Of a stretch of DNA of 64,000 nt, positions 49,963 through 57,492 are shown piece by piece. The notes beneath the pieces are model-generated. The model saw nothing but the letters and a program-made list of their open reading frames with translations. It had not been told where the DNA came from and did no database searches. Position numbers and translations under genes: made by a program. The DNA comes from an uncultured Alphaproteobacteria bacterium (GTDB lineage Bacteria; Pseudomonadota; Alphaproteobacteria; Micavibrionales; Micavibrionaceae). How positions within the stretch are numbered: position 1 is the stretch's first letter; each line of letters starts with the position of its first letter. The stretch lies in assembly GCA_946480475.1 (NCBI GenBank), contig CAMLJM010000009.1:18306-82305 (forward strand), in the 5' to 3' direction.

Positions 49963-50095
49963 GACTAACTATCTAGGGGGATTCTGTACGCGATGCAAAC
50001 CCGGAGGCGCAGAAAAGCGCGCTTTTGCCACACATATATATATGCAGCATAGTACAGCCCCATAGATAATGATTTATGGAAATTGGAATTGAAGT

Positions 50096-50187
50096 GGAAG
50101 ACTGAACACGACCCGGCGAAATTCGTTACGGCTGCTGCCTCTCGGCCCTGACCGGATTGGCGACACGCGCGCCCGCGTCAGCCTTCC
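50096..50187 (-). ncRNA. ffs: Signal recognition particle RNA (4.5S-like)
   Basis: The conserved domain IV tip is present: GGTCAGG, a GCC-GAGA-GGC stem with a GNRA tetraloop, then AGCAGCC. The outer ends pair: GGAAGGCTGA at the 5' side with TCAGTCTTCC at the 3' side, including one G-U. That gives about 92 nt. It lies upstream of dnaX on the same strand, the usual place in alphaproteobacteria. The exact ends are inferred from the helix. Confidence 0.88.
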
Positions 50188-50281
50188 GATGACTCATATA
50201 GTTGATTGGCCCCCTGGAAGCAAGTTTTAGGTTGAAATCAAAAAGCCGCCGCTATACCTATATTTCACGCTTTTCCAGCGC

Positions 50282-50346
50282 GCCGTTGTAGCTCAGGGGT
50301 AGAGCAACGCATTCGTAAGTATAAGGTCGAATGTGAAAAGCAACGG
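50282..50346 (+). pseudogene. tRNA-Thr partial copy (5' half intact, 3' half degenerate)
   Basis: The first 37 bases are identical to the intact tRNA-Thr at 50429 and end exactly at the last base of the anticodon loop. The following bases diverge but still contain GGTCG and a CAACGG (50341-50346) able to pair with the acceptor start. The copy could be a decayed tandem tRNA or a recombination scar of an element that used the anticodon loop as its core. It cannot form a normal T arm. Confidence 0.7.
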
Positions 50347-50378
50347 AAGATTAAGGGCTTACGATCTGGCCCATAGCC

Positions 50379-50398
50379 GTAATAAGGCTATAATAAGG
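50379..50398. repeat. Paired TAATAAGG boxes, left copy
   Basis: Two TAATAAGG octamers start 11 bp apart (50380 and 50391), in the gap between the tRNA fragment and tRNA-Thr. Similar pairs occur at the integrase promoter (58651/58663) and near the right end (63801/63812). They are candidate integrase arm or excisionase binding sites. Confidence 0.5.
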
Positions 50399-50428
50399 TC
50401 GAGCCCGATAAGGGTTATTTTTTGGTAA

Positions 50429-50503
50429 GCCGTTGTAGCTCAGGGGTAGAGCAACGCATTCGTAATGCGTGGGTCGGAGGTTCAAATCCTCTCAACGGCA
50501 CCA
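50429..50503 (+). tRNA. tRNA-Thr(CGT)
   Basis: A full cloverleaf is present: acceptor GCCGTTG/CAACGGC, D stem GCTC/GAGC, anticodon stem ACGCA/TGCGT with loop TTCGTAA (anticodon CGT), and T arm GGAGG-TTCAAAT-CCTCT, which closes with a G-U or mismatch at one position. ACCA follows, so CCA is encoded. It marks the left border of the accessory region. Confidence 0.95.
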
Positions 50504-50558
50504 TTTTTTCGATCAGTCACCAGCCTCAAAGCTATTTTAATTGTAGAAGAGTTTGCCT

Positions 50559-50584
50559 TAATCTCCCTAGAAATTGAGAGATTA
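50559..50584. promoter_or_regulatory. Inverted repeat upstream of the ATPase gene
   Basis: Perfect 7-bp arms TAATCTC and GAGATTA, with a 12-nt spacer, lie 20 bp before the ATPase start codon. This is a possible operator, though the arms are short enough to occur by chance. Confidence 0.3.
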
Positions 50585-50603
50585 GATTTAAGAAAGCTAT
50601 TTA

Positions 50604-52841
50604 ATGAATAAAATTAGAGTGAAGCTAGCCAATTGCTATGGCATCAAAAGTCTTGAACATGAATTTGACTTTTCAGGGGGCAAAAATTCTTTTCTGATAT
50701 ATGCGTCGAACGGAGCAATGAAAACATCCTTTGCGCAGGTTTTTGACGATCTGACTCATGATCCAGTCAAAGACGCGGAGGATCGTATCTTTCCGGGCAG
50801 AGTGTCACAACGCTCGATTGTTGACGAAACGGATAGTCCCATAAACGGCACAAACATTTTCGTAGTCAGATCGGATAATTTTGGGTTCGATCCCTCGCAA
50901 AAAATGTCAACCCTGTTAGTTTCGCAAGATCTAAAAAAAAAGCATGATGCTGCTTGGCAGGCCATAGAGGACGGGAAAGAAAAAATACTCAAATCTCTTG
51001 GTGCAAAAGCTGGCATTAGGAAAGACATTGAAAAAGAGATTTTTGATTCATTTCCTAAACAAGGTAAAGACATATTCGCAATATTTGAGGCCATCCGCTC
51101 TGACGTTGAAGGTGGATCAGATGATCTGTCAGAGATACCTTATAGAACGATTATCAACAAAGACGTTTTGTCGTTTCTTGAGAAAAAAGAAACTACAAAT
51201 CTGCTAGCTAATTATATCAAAAAATATAATGCACTTGTTTCGGGCTCACCTTATTTCAGGCAAGGCGGTTTTAACCACGACCGCGCTGATAGCGTTGGCA
51301 AAAGTTTAGAAAAGGGAAAATTTTTTGATGCGGAGCATAAAGTTCTTATTTTTGATAGTAAAACAAAAAAAGAAGAGCCCGTATCTTCGCAGAAAGAGTT
51401 AAATGAAATCGTTGCCAAGGAAAAAGCGCGCGTCTTGGGCGATGCCGCCTTGCAGAAAAGTTTTGATGATATAAACGATGCAGTGGCTAAAAAAGAAACA
51501 TTGCAGGAATTCAGAGACTATCTAGAACAAAATCAGGAAGTCCTGCTTGAGCTTGTCGATATAGATACATTCCGCCGAAAGCTGTGGTTGGCATATATAA
51601 CCAGCATAAAGGATGAATTTTTAACTCTACTTTCGACATTTGACAAGGCAAGGAAAGAAATTGCAGAAATTGTTACAACAGCGCAACAACAAGAAACTGA
51701 TTGGCAGAACGCACTTGATCGTTTCAAAGAAAGATTTTCAGTTCCCTTTAAAATCAGAATTGAAAACAAAGAAGACTTGATCGTCGCAAAAAGCACATCG
51801 CCTGTTCTGGTGTTTGAATATGAAGACGGTGAAGATAAGGCAATTGTAGGTCGTGACAGTCTTCTGAATTATCTGAGCAACGGAGAAAAGAGAGCCTTCT
51901 ATATATTAAATATTATTTTTGAAATTGAAGTGCGCAAAAAACAGGGTAAAAAGGCGCTGCTGATTTTCGACGATATAGCCGACTCCTTCGACTACAAAAA
52001 CAAATACGCCATTATCGAATATCTGAAGGAAATTTCAGAGAACGATAAGTTTTTGTCCATTATCCTGACACACAACTTTGATTTCTTCAGGACGATACAC
52101 TCGCGCTTTGACAAGAAAGTACTGCATGCTGCAGGCGGCACAGAAAATCATTGCCTTATGGCTGCCAAGGAAAATGATTCCGTTCGGCTTTTGCCTGCAC
52201 CTTTCAGATCGCCTTTAGATCGGTGGAGAAAGAATATTTCATCTAATCAGCCCGATCATAAAATTATTGTGGCCTCTATCCCGATGGTACGCAATCTAGT
52301 GGAATATGCCCGCGGTAATGATGGTGATGATTATAAAACACTGACTGCGCTTCTTCATTGGAAACAAAATACAAATCAAAAAACTGAATCTATAACATGC
52401 GCTGATCTTGTTCAGATTTTTGGGCAAGTTCTGAATTGCAACACTCTACAACTGGGAACTGGTAAAGTCATAGATCTAATTTTTAATCAGGCAGATGCGT
52501 GCCTTACCGCCCATCACGGAATGAGCCTTGAGAACAAGGTGGTTTTATCGATAGCCATCAGGCACAAGGCTGAGAAACTGATGATTGAAGAAATCAACGA
52601 TCCGACAAAGACAGATGCCATAGAAGAAAATCAAACAGCTGAGTTGTTCGAAATGTATCGGAGATTATGTGCACAGAAAAAAGAAAATATAAAATTGTTT
52701 GGAAAAGTTGTCATGATTACGCCAGAGATTATTCATCTCAATTCGTTCATGTATGAACCTCTGATAGATATATCAGACCATCATCTGCAAGATGTATATA
52801 AAAAACTGAAAGCCCTCGAAGATCAAAGGGGCGGGCTATAG
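50604..52841 (+). CDS. SMC/ABC-type ATPase, candidate defence protein
   Basis: The 745-residue protein has a split ABC ATPase: Walker A YASNGAMKTS (33-42) near the N-terminus, a central coiled-coil-like insert (about 105-380), then signature LSNGEKR (424-430), Walker B LLIFDDIADSFD (452-463) and switch His490 (ILTHNFDFF). This layout is shared by RecF/Rad50-like, PrrC/RloC-like and other AAA_13/AAA_15 proteins common in anti-phage islands. The C-terminal 250 residues (with LENKVVLSIAIRHKAEKLM at 642-660) are not recognised and may be an effector. The DNA is AT-rich relative to the core genes. It lies next to tRNA-Thr as a single gene. Confidence 0.75.
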   Translation: MNKIRVKLANCYGIKSLEHEFDFSGGKNSFLIYASNGAMKTSFAQVFDDLTHDPVKDAEDRIFPGRVSQRSIVDETDSPINGTNIFVVRSDNFGFDPSQKMSTLLVSQDLKKKHDAAWQAIEDGKEKILKSLGAKAGIRKDIEKEIFDSFPKQGKDIFAIFEAIRSDVEGGSDDLSEIPYRTIINKDVLSFLEKKETTNLLANYIKKYNALVSGSPYFRQGGFNHDRADSVGKSLEKGKFFDAEHKVLIFDSKTKKEEPVSSQKELNEIVAKEKARVLGDAALQKSFDDINDAVAKKETLQEFRDYLEQNQEVLLELVDIDTFRRKLWLAYITSIKDEFLTLLSTFDKARKEIAEIVTTAQQQETDWQNALDRFKERFSVPFKIRIENKEDLIVAKSTSPVLVFEYEDGEDKAIVGRDSLLNYLSNGEKRAFYILNIIFEIEVRKKQGKKALLIFDDIADSFDYKNKYAIIEYLKEISENDKFLSIILTHNFDFFRTIHSRFDKKVLHAAGGTENHCLMAAKENDSVRLLPAPFRSPLDRWRKNISSNQPDHKIIVASIPMVRNLVEYARGNDGDDYKTLTALLHWKQNTNQKTESITCADLVQIFGQVLNCNTLQLGTGKVIDLIFNQADACLTAHHGMSLENKVVLSIAIRHKAEKLMIEEINDPTKTDAIEENQTAELFEMYRRLCAQKKENIKLFGKVVMITPEIIHLNSFMYEPLIDISDHHLQDVYKKLKALEDQRGGL

Positions 52842-53011
52842 CTGCATAATATTCATGGCGGATATAGAATAATATATAGACGTAAATTATTTACTATGGG
52901 GTAATTAAAAATGTTAATCCCACAAGCGATAAATAAGTTCACGACTACGAGTTCGAAAAGTACCTTTCCGAATAAAAGATCGATGAATTGTTTCAGGAAA
53001 AATCTCCGTAA

Positions 53012-53638
53012 CTAGAAAGAGGATACACCTTTCAGCTTCGCCTGCGTTGCCCGACCCTCAAGAACCCCGGCTTCAAAAGCCCATGTGCCTCCCGGTTCAA
53101 GGTTGTTCACATTAGCGAGAGTGCTGCCAACCTGAGCTCCGGTATTGTCGTAAAGGTTAAATTCAACCTGAACGTAGCTGTATTGCTTCTTGGTATTATT
53201 CCTGAGCGTTCCAATAACCTTGCCCACTCCGTATTCCCCCATCTCCAGCCGGAAATCTTCAACGACAAGCCCCTTTTGCTGGGCTGGCTCTGCCTGAGCC
53301 TGAGCGATAGGTTCGCTGGTACTGGCAGCTGTTGCTGTATCTGTACTACCGAATGAAGTAGTTTCAGTTTGTGGGAGGTTGGCGGTCCCGATACCAAAAA
53401 GGATAAAGACAAACACAACCCGGAGACCTGTCGAGACAGATTTTCCGGTTTTCTGGTGAACGAAGCGGCGGACTGGCGGCAAGAGGAGTAAAGAAATCAG
53501 TAGCAAGGTAAAACCCGCCACGCTGGTTTCCGGGTTGAACAGGATGATAGCCCCGCTGAGAAGGAGCAATACACCTAGCCCCCAGCTTATGATAAGTCCC
53601 AGTGTGATATTTCCCTTTTGAATTTCAGTCTCGCCCAT
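53012..53638 (-). CDS. Membrane protein with C-terminal FxLYD domain
   Basis: The 208-residue protein has three hydrophobic segments (LGLIISWGLGVLLLLSGAIIL, TLLLISLLLLPPV, VVFVFILFGIGTA). A Ser/Thr/Ala-rich linker (about 90-118) leads to an extracytoplasmic FxLYD domain: VIGTLRNNTKKQYSYVQVEF, NLYDNTGAQVG, NNLEPGGTWAFEA. The function is unknown. It has a good AGGAG ribosome-binding site. It converges on the ATPase gene and is separated from upstream minus-strand genes by a terminator. Confidence 0.8.
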   Translation of the reverse strand: MGETEIQKGNITLGLIISWGLGVLLLLSGAIILFNPETSVAGFTLLLISLLLLPPVRRFVHQKTGKSVSTGLRVVFVFILFGIGTANLPQTETTSFGSTDTATAASTSEPIAQAQAEPAQQKGLVVEDFRLEMGEYGVGKVIGTLRNNTKKQYSYVQVEFNLYDNTGAQVGSTLANVNNLEPGGTWAFEAGVLEGRATQAKLKGVSSF

Positions 53639-53660
53639 CTCTGTCTCCTGTTTTCGTAAT

Positions 53661-53698
53661 GTTAAAAACGAACGGTCACCAGATTTCTCTGGTGACCG
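53661..53698 (-). terminator. Intrinsic terminator upstream of the FxLYD gene
   Basis: A perfect 11-bp stem (CGGTCACCAGA / TCTGGTGACCG) has a 4-nt loop, GAAA on the minus strand, followed there by TTCGTTTTT. It would end a minus-strand transcript covering the structured region at 53696-53857, before the FxLYD gene. Confidence 0.7.
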
Positions 53699-53857
53699 GG
53701 AGTTTAGAAGCCGCTAGTAAACGACCGCGACGGCCTTTAGCCGAGGCTTGGACATACGCCGCCGCCTCCCGGCCATAAGCTCGAGAAGCGGCATGATTAC
53801 GGTCACGCCAACCGTTACTAGCGGGGTTCTAAAGTCCCGGCAGCCCTCTCAGGCTGC
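53696..53857 (-). ncRNA. Candidate structured RNA
   Basis: A long imperfect inverted repeat (53696-53720 with 53815-53840, 22 of 25 positions complementary, including CCGCTAGTAA/TTACTAGCGG) closes a 94-nt GC-rich interior that itself holds stems such as CGGC/GCCG and GACCG/CGGTC. Beside it lies a 6-bp hairpin (GCAGCC/GGCTGC, 53840-53857). The terminator at 53661-53698 abuts it on the minus strand, so I place the RNA on that strand. No ORF covers it. The RNA class is not recognised; a small non-autonomous transposon is an alternative. Confidence 0.5.
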
Positions 53858-53988
53858 TTCCTAATTTTACCGTGGTTACATGCTGAAAAGAAAGAGTTAA
53901 TCGGCAGAATCGGACTGAAAATCAGACCCTCATTTTTAAGGCCAAGGAAGAGCGGAGAGTGGGGTGAAAGGTTTTACATGAAAATCTA

Positions 53989-54008
53989 GCTGAACAATGC
54001 TGAACGCT
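53989..54008. repeat. Iteron-like tandem repeat
   Basis: Two adjacent 10-mers, GCTGAACAAT and GCTGAACGCT, share GCTGAAC. An inverted, weaker copy (GGTTCAAC) lies near 54078. P4-type primases bind short GGTGAACAG-like iterons at their origin, so this may be part of a replication origin. Two direct copies are weak evidence. Confidence 0.3.
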
Positions 54009-54141
54009 ACGGGCAACATTCTTTTTTGGGTAGTGTTGCGTCGATATTCTGTCACAGCAGCTGGAAATTTGTGAATCGGTTCAACATACTAGCCAATCCA
54101 AAACCGTCGTATAGCATCAAATTCGACGTTAGGGGGCAAAT

Positions 54142-54259
54142 AGCTCTTTGAAAACTGCCTGTGTGGACTGAGCCTGTGCAGCGCGAACAACCCGCATGAA
54201 ACCGCGCAAGCTAGGGGAACCCCGTGACCGGGCCCTACCTTGGCTATGATGCTAGCCAT
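54142..54259 (+). ncRNA. Structured region resembling P4-type immunity (C4/CI-like) RNA
   Basis: Downstream of the primase lies a conserved-looking stretch: CTCTTTGAAAACTG, then CCGCATGAAACCGCGCAAG, then nested stems AGC..TAGGG / CCCTA..GCT around CCCG-TGAC-CGGG. From memory this resembles the regulatory RNA region of P4-like prophages and satellites; I could not check it. Strand is uncertain and plus is the reading that matches my recollection. Confidence 0.35.
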
Positions 54260-54308
54260 TCATTCCCTGCTTACCCTATCGGATCTAATACTACCAATTC
54301 TTGTTTAG
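54246..54308 (+). CDS. Possible 20-residue hydrophobic peptide
   Basis: Two consecutive ATGs begin a 20-codon frame (MMLAIHSLLTLSDLILPILV) right at the 3' edge of the structured region. It is strongly hydrophobic, like type I toxin or leader peptides, but there is no clear ribosome-binding site and the frame is short enough to be chance. Confidence 0.2.
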   Translation: MMLAIHSLLTLSDLILPILV

Positions 54309-54428
54309 ATAAGAAAAGAACATAGTAAAGGTAGGCATTCTAAATAAGCCCATGAAAATGTTCATCAATTAGGCGCTACCTACGTTCCGGTTATGACTGA
54401 CAGGAAGGTAGAGAAGATAGTTATCAGT

Positions 54429-56534
54429 TCATAATGGACGATCTTCCCGTACCATATCAGCCGGATCTTCTCTAATCATATCCAATGAGTTGGAATTATA
54501 TCGAGCCGCAATTTCAGCTGGGCGTAAATTCATAAGTATATGTTGCGTCTCATTCAACAGCCAGAACATTGCCCGTTGACCATTAGCCAGAGGAACTTGT
54601 GAAGGATACTTCACTGCCCCGTGTTTTTGCATATGTTTTGCCCATTCTTTCTCAGACCTTTCTCGCAGGTGGCGGGGAGAATTATTTTTCAAATGCCGAA
54701 TAGGTGCGACATCACGATCAAACGGATACGAACGTTCTTCCAAACCATTCTTGATGAACTCCTCCAGAACTGACATGCTTAGTTCAATCATATTTTTCTT
54801 GGCAGTAGTCATAGGTGCGTTACCCTTGGGATTAAACGTTCTCAAATCTCTAGTGTTGAAATAGTGATATAGGGCAGAAATATTCTGCGGCTGTCGTGCC
54901 CAATCAAATAGACTTTGATAGTAAGCATCATCCTTTCGATCAGAGAGAGACTGTAGAATGCAGAACCTTCTATCATCACCATCTATAGGCAAGGCATTAT
55001 CATAGTTCGTAAAAGCTATAAGGTTGAAGCGGTTGGGATAAATATATCCTTCCCGATACATTGCCCTGATCGTTGTTTCTGCTTCAGTAACCCAGCGTTT
55101 CAGCTTGTTCACAAGATCACGACGATCTGTGCCCATAAGTTCCTCAATAATCACAAGCTGACACGATTTTTGCCAGCCCGTATAAGCTTCATGGAGCTGC
55201 TCATTCGAAGGCATGCTGATGTTGGAAGCTCCAAGTAACCCCTGCAAGATAATCTTAAAGAAGCTTTTCCCAATACCGGGCTTACCCAATAAAATTGGCA
55301 TCCAGTGGATTTTCTCTCCCGGAAATTGAATAAGAAAAGCTATAAAATTGAGCAGAACATATTGATCTGTCTTATCTGCAAAAAGATACTCAACATGGTT
55401 GAGAAACAACGACACATCACCTTCAATAGGCATTACGCCAGGACTACGCCAAGAGTTGAGATAACGCATTCCGTTTTCTTCTATATATAGCTGCTTACCG
55501 GGCCAGTATGTGCGATCATCTACTGTGTTTATTTTACCTTCAGCTATCATTTCTGAAACCTTATCACCTTTGATAAGTCTGAACTTATCGGCAAATTGTT
55601 GTTTTTGAAGGTCGTGGCCTGCAGTGATATGGACCATCTTGGAATCACCAATAGAATAAATCCATTCGCCATTATATGGATCGAGTTGGTATGCCAGATT
55701 CATTATGTTCTTGATTTCTTCATCTGTGGCAGCGCGAATTTTATCACCATGTCCTGCCTTTAGAACATCATCGATACCTTTCCCATGATCTGGACTCCAG
55801 ATTTCAACTTTGAAATCAACCCCAGCATCCTGACATAGCCTAATAAGCTTGGCTTTCGATCTAATCATATCTACATTGCTATCTTCTCCGGCATCGAGAG
55901 CGATCCACAGTGTACAAATGCCAAGATTTTCAATTACCCAAAGCAAGTCTTCAGGCACAAGAAGACCTGGCATGCCCAAGCAATAGGTATCACCTAAAGC
56001 AGTAGCAATATCCGCTTTAAGATATCCCTCAGTGATACGGGCAGTTATCCCACACACTTCTTTTGGCTTACCTTTAATTCTAGGACAATGCGTGGTCGGA
56101 TATACCTTGCCTCCCTTATTTTTACCCTCAGTACTAAACCATACATATTTACCTGTAACTTTTCCTTTATTGGAAACTTTAGGTTTATCATTACGAATCT
56201 GTATGGAGACAATCTGACCATCAATGTCACTAACAGGAATTAATATCCCTTCAGTCCATAAATGGTTTCTACGCCCTGTTTTATCATCTATAAAAAAACC
56301 GGGAATTTCATCTAGGGAAAAATTCTTCTCCATGTATGCAAGCGCATCACGGCCTTCCCTTGAATTATTTGAAGCTTTGGTCACATATCCAGCGTACGCA
56401 ATGTGTGTATGCGTTAAACCACGTTTCTGTAGTTCGCTTCTGTGTATTTGAGAAAGGCCAAACCGATCAAGGTACGCACGATATATTTTTTCTGCAGGCT
56501 TTATATTCTGTCTAAATTCGTATGACCTGGACAT
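54429..56534 (-). CDS. Primase-helicase of a P4-like satellite (DUF3854 + SF3-type helicase)
   Basis: The 701-residue replication protein has two parts. The N-terminal half has a Toprim-like fold of DUF3854 type, with RITEGYLKADIATAL (about 167-180) and LWIALDAGED (about 209-218). The C-terminal half is a helicase with Walker A LLGKPGIGKSFF (415-426), Walker B QLVIIEEL (459-466) and FTNYDNALPIDGDDRRF, resembling the DUF5906/SF3 group. It is functionally comparable to the alpha protein of phage P4. The ATG overlaps the stop of the AlpA-like gene by one base. Confidence 0.85.
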   Translation of the reverse strand: MSRSYEFRQNIKPAEKIYRAYLDRFGLSQIHRSELQKRGLTHTHIAYAGYVTKASNNSREGRDALAYMEKNFSLDEIPGFFIDDKTGRRNHLWTEGILIPVSDIDGQIVSIQIRNDKPKVSNKGKVTGKYVWFSTEGKNKGGKVYPTTHCPRIKGKPKEVCGITARITEGYLKADIATALGDTYCLGMPGLLVPEDLLWVIENLGICTLWIALDAGEDSNVDMIRSKAKLIRLCQDAGVDFKVEIWSPDHGKGIDDVLKAGHGDKIRAATDEEIKNIMNLAYQLDPYNGEWIYSIGDSKMVHITAGHDLQKQQFADKFRLIKGDKVSEMIAEGKINTVDDRTYWPGKQLYIEENGMRYLNSWRSPGVMPIEGDVSLFLNHVEYLFADKTDQYVLLNFIAFLIQFPGEKIHWMPILLGKPGIGKSFFKIILQGLLGASNISMPSNEQLHEAYTGWQKSCQLVIIEELMGTDRRDLVNKLKRWVTEAETTIRAMYREGYIYPNRFNLIAFTNYDNALPIDGDDRRFCILQSLSDRKDDAYYQSLFDWARQPQNISALYHYFNTRDLRTFNPKGNAPMTTAKKNMIELSMSVLEEFIKNGLEERSYPFDRDVAPIRHLKNNSPRHLRERSEKEWAKHMQKHGAVKYPSQVPLANGQRAMFWLLNETQHILMNLRPAEIAARYNSNSLDMIREDPADMVREDRPL

Positions 56535-56731
56535 TATTTATCTCCGTACTGGCTGGTGGAGACAAAAGTACGGTTCTTAATATATTCATCCAGAACCGAT
56601 ACATCATAACGACAAAGACGCCCGATTTTTACCCATCGGACACCAATACCCTTGGTTCTATCTTTCTGAAGTTTGGCAACTGAACAACCCAGTAACTGAG
56701 CGGCAGTTTTCTCATCAACAAGCTTACGCAT
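56534..56731 (-). CDS. AlpA/excisionase-like helix-turn-helix protein
   Basis: The 65-residue protein starts MRKLVDEKTAAQLLGCSVAKLQKDR and continues VRWVKIGRLCRYDVSVLDEYI, the pattern of MerR-like excisionases and AlpA regulators. In P4-like elements such proteins regulate integrase or act in excision. It overlaps the primase start by one base. An imperfect inverted repeat (CATACG..CGTATG) lies in the upstream gap, at 56775-56830. Confidence 0.82.
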   Translation of the reverse strand: MRKLVDEKTAAQLLGCSVAKLQKDRTKGIGVRWVKIGRLCRYDVSVLDEYIKNRTFVSTSQYGDK

Positions 56732-56862
56732 TTCGTCATCCTTATGAGTTAATTTGGATGACCTCTAATATTCACATACGATATAAGAAGACGAGATATT
56801 TAATCGATACCCCCCTCCAATATCCGTATGAAGAATTCTATTAGTCTATATTTATCAGTGGA

Positions 56863-57492
56863 TTAAGAGTTTTCCTGAGAAGAGAGGCAATTTTGATCAA
56901 TCAAATCAATAGCAAGCTGCCACTGATATTCCTGAGACAATATACCTTTAAGCTTCTCTATAAACTCCTGCGGTTCTTCCCTAATTTTCTGCATTTTCCT
57001 CTGATGATATACTTGATCTTTGAATGCAGCCCAATCTTTTTCTGTCTTGTATTGTTTACATGCTAACGCGTATTTGTTTCGCAATACTGCAATTGCATTA
57101 TCTCGAATCCCGGTAAAAGGGATTCTGTCGACAAATTTCTCTACAAGCACCTTCTTCACTTTGTAAGTCTTCTTTTTTTCCTCTTCGTGCATAGCGATTA
57201 ATATTTCATCCAGTAAATATCCATCAGGCACAATCTTTCGATTATAGTCGATATAGGCAGGTTTTGATTTCTTTATACCATACAAGGCATACATGATTGT
57301 ATTATACCGCTCCTCAATACTACGCTCCCTTCTTCTGGGCTTTGATGTGCATTGGTATAATTCAGTCTCGCTGCAATAATTTAGAAGCAGCATTATTATA
57401 TAATGTGCTCCCGGAGGTAGATGCTCGGAAAGCTCATCTGCCTCAGACCAGAGAACACTATATATATTTATTATATCTTCTGATTTAGACAT
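56863..57492 (-). CDS. Unknown protein co-transcribed with the integrase
   Basis: The 209-residue soluble protein is rich in Lys, Glu and Tyr and mostly helical (LPPGAHYIIMLLLNY, MHEEEKKKTYKVKKVLVEKF, ALACKQYKTEKDWAAFKDQVYHQRKMQ). I do not recognise the family. Its ATG overlaps the integrase 3' end by 22 nt, so translation is coupled to the integrase. It may be a transfer or regulatory factor of the element. Confidence 0.65.
   Translation of the reverse strand: MSKSEDIINIYSVLWSEADELSEHLPPGAHYIIMLLLNYCSETELYQCTSKPRRRERSIEERYNTIMYALYGIKKSKPAYIDYNRKIVPDGYLLDEILIAMHEEEKKKTYKVKKVLVEKFVDRIPFTGIRDNAIAVLRNKYALACKQYKTEKDWAAFKDQVYHQRKMQKIREEPQEFIEKLKGILSQEYQWQLAIDLIDQNCLSSQENS

Noticed and set aside
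50282..50465. Self-splicing intron in tRNA-Thr
   Set aside because: The 37-bp repeat is followed by a complete tRNA gene, not only the missing 3' exon, and the 147-bp unit is too short for a group I intron.
53696..53840. Miniature inverted-repeat transposon
   Set aside because: The 25-bp terminal inverted repeats fit, but no target-site duplication flanks them and no second copy occurs in the window. It is kept as an alternative to the structured-RNA call.
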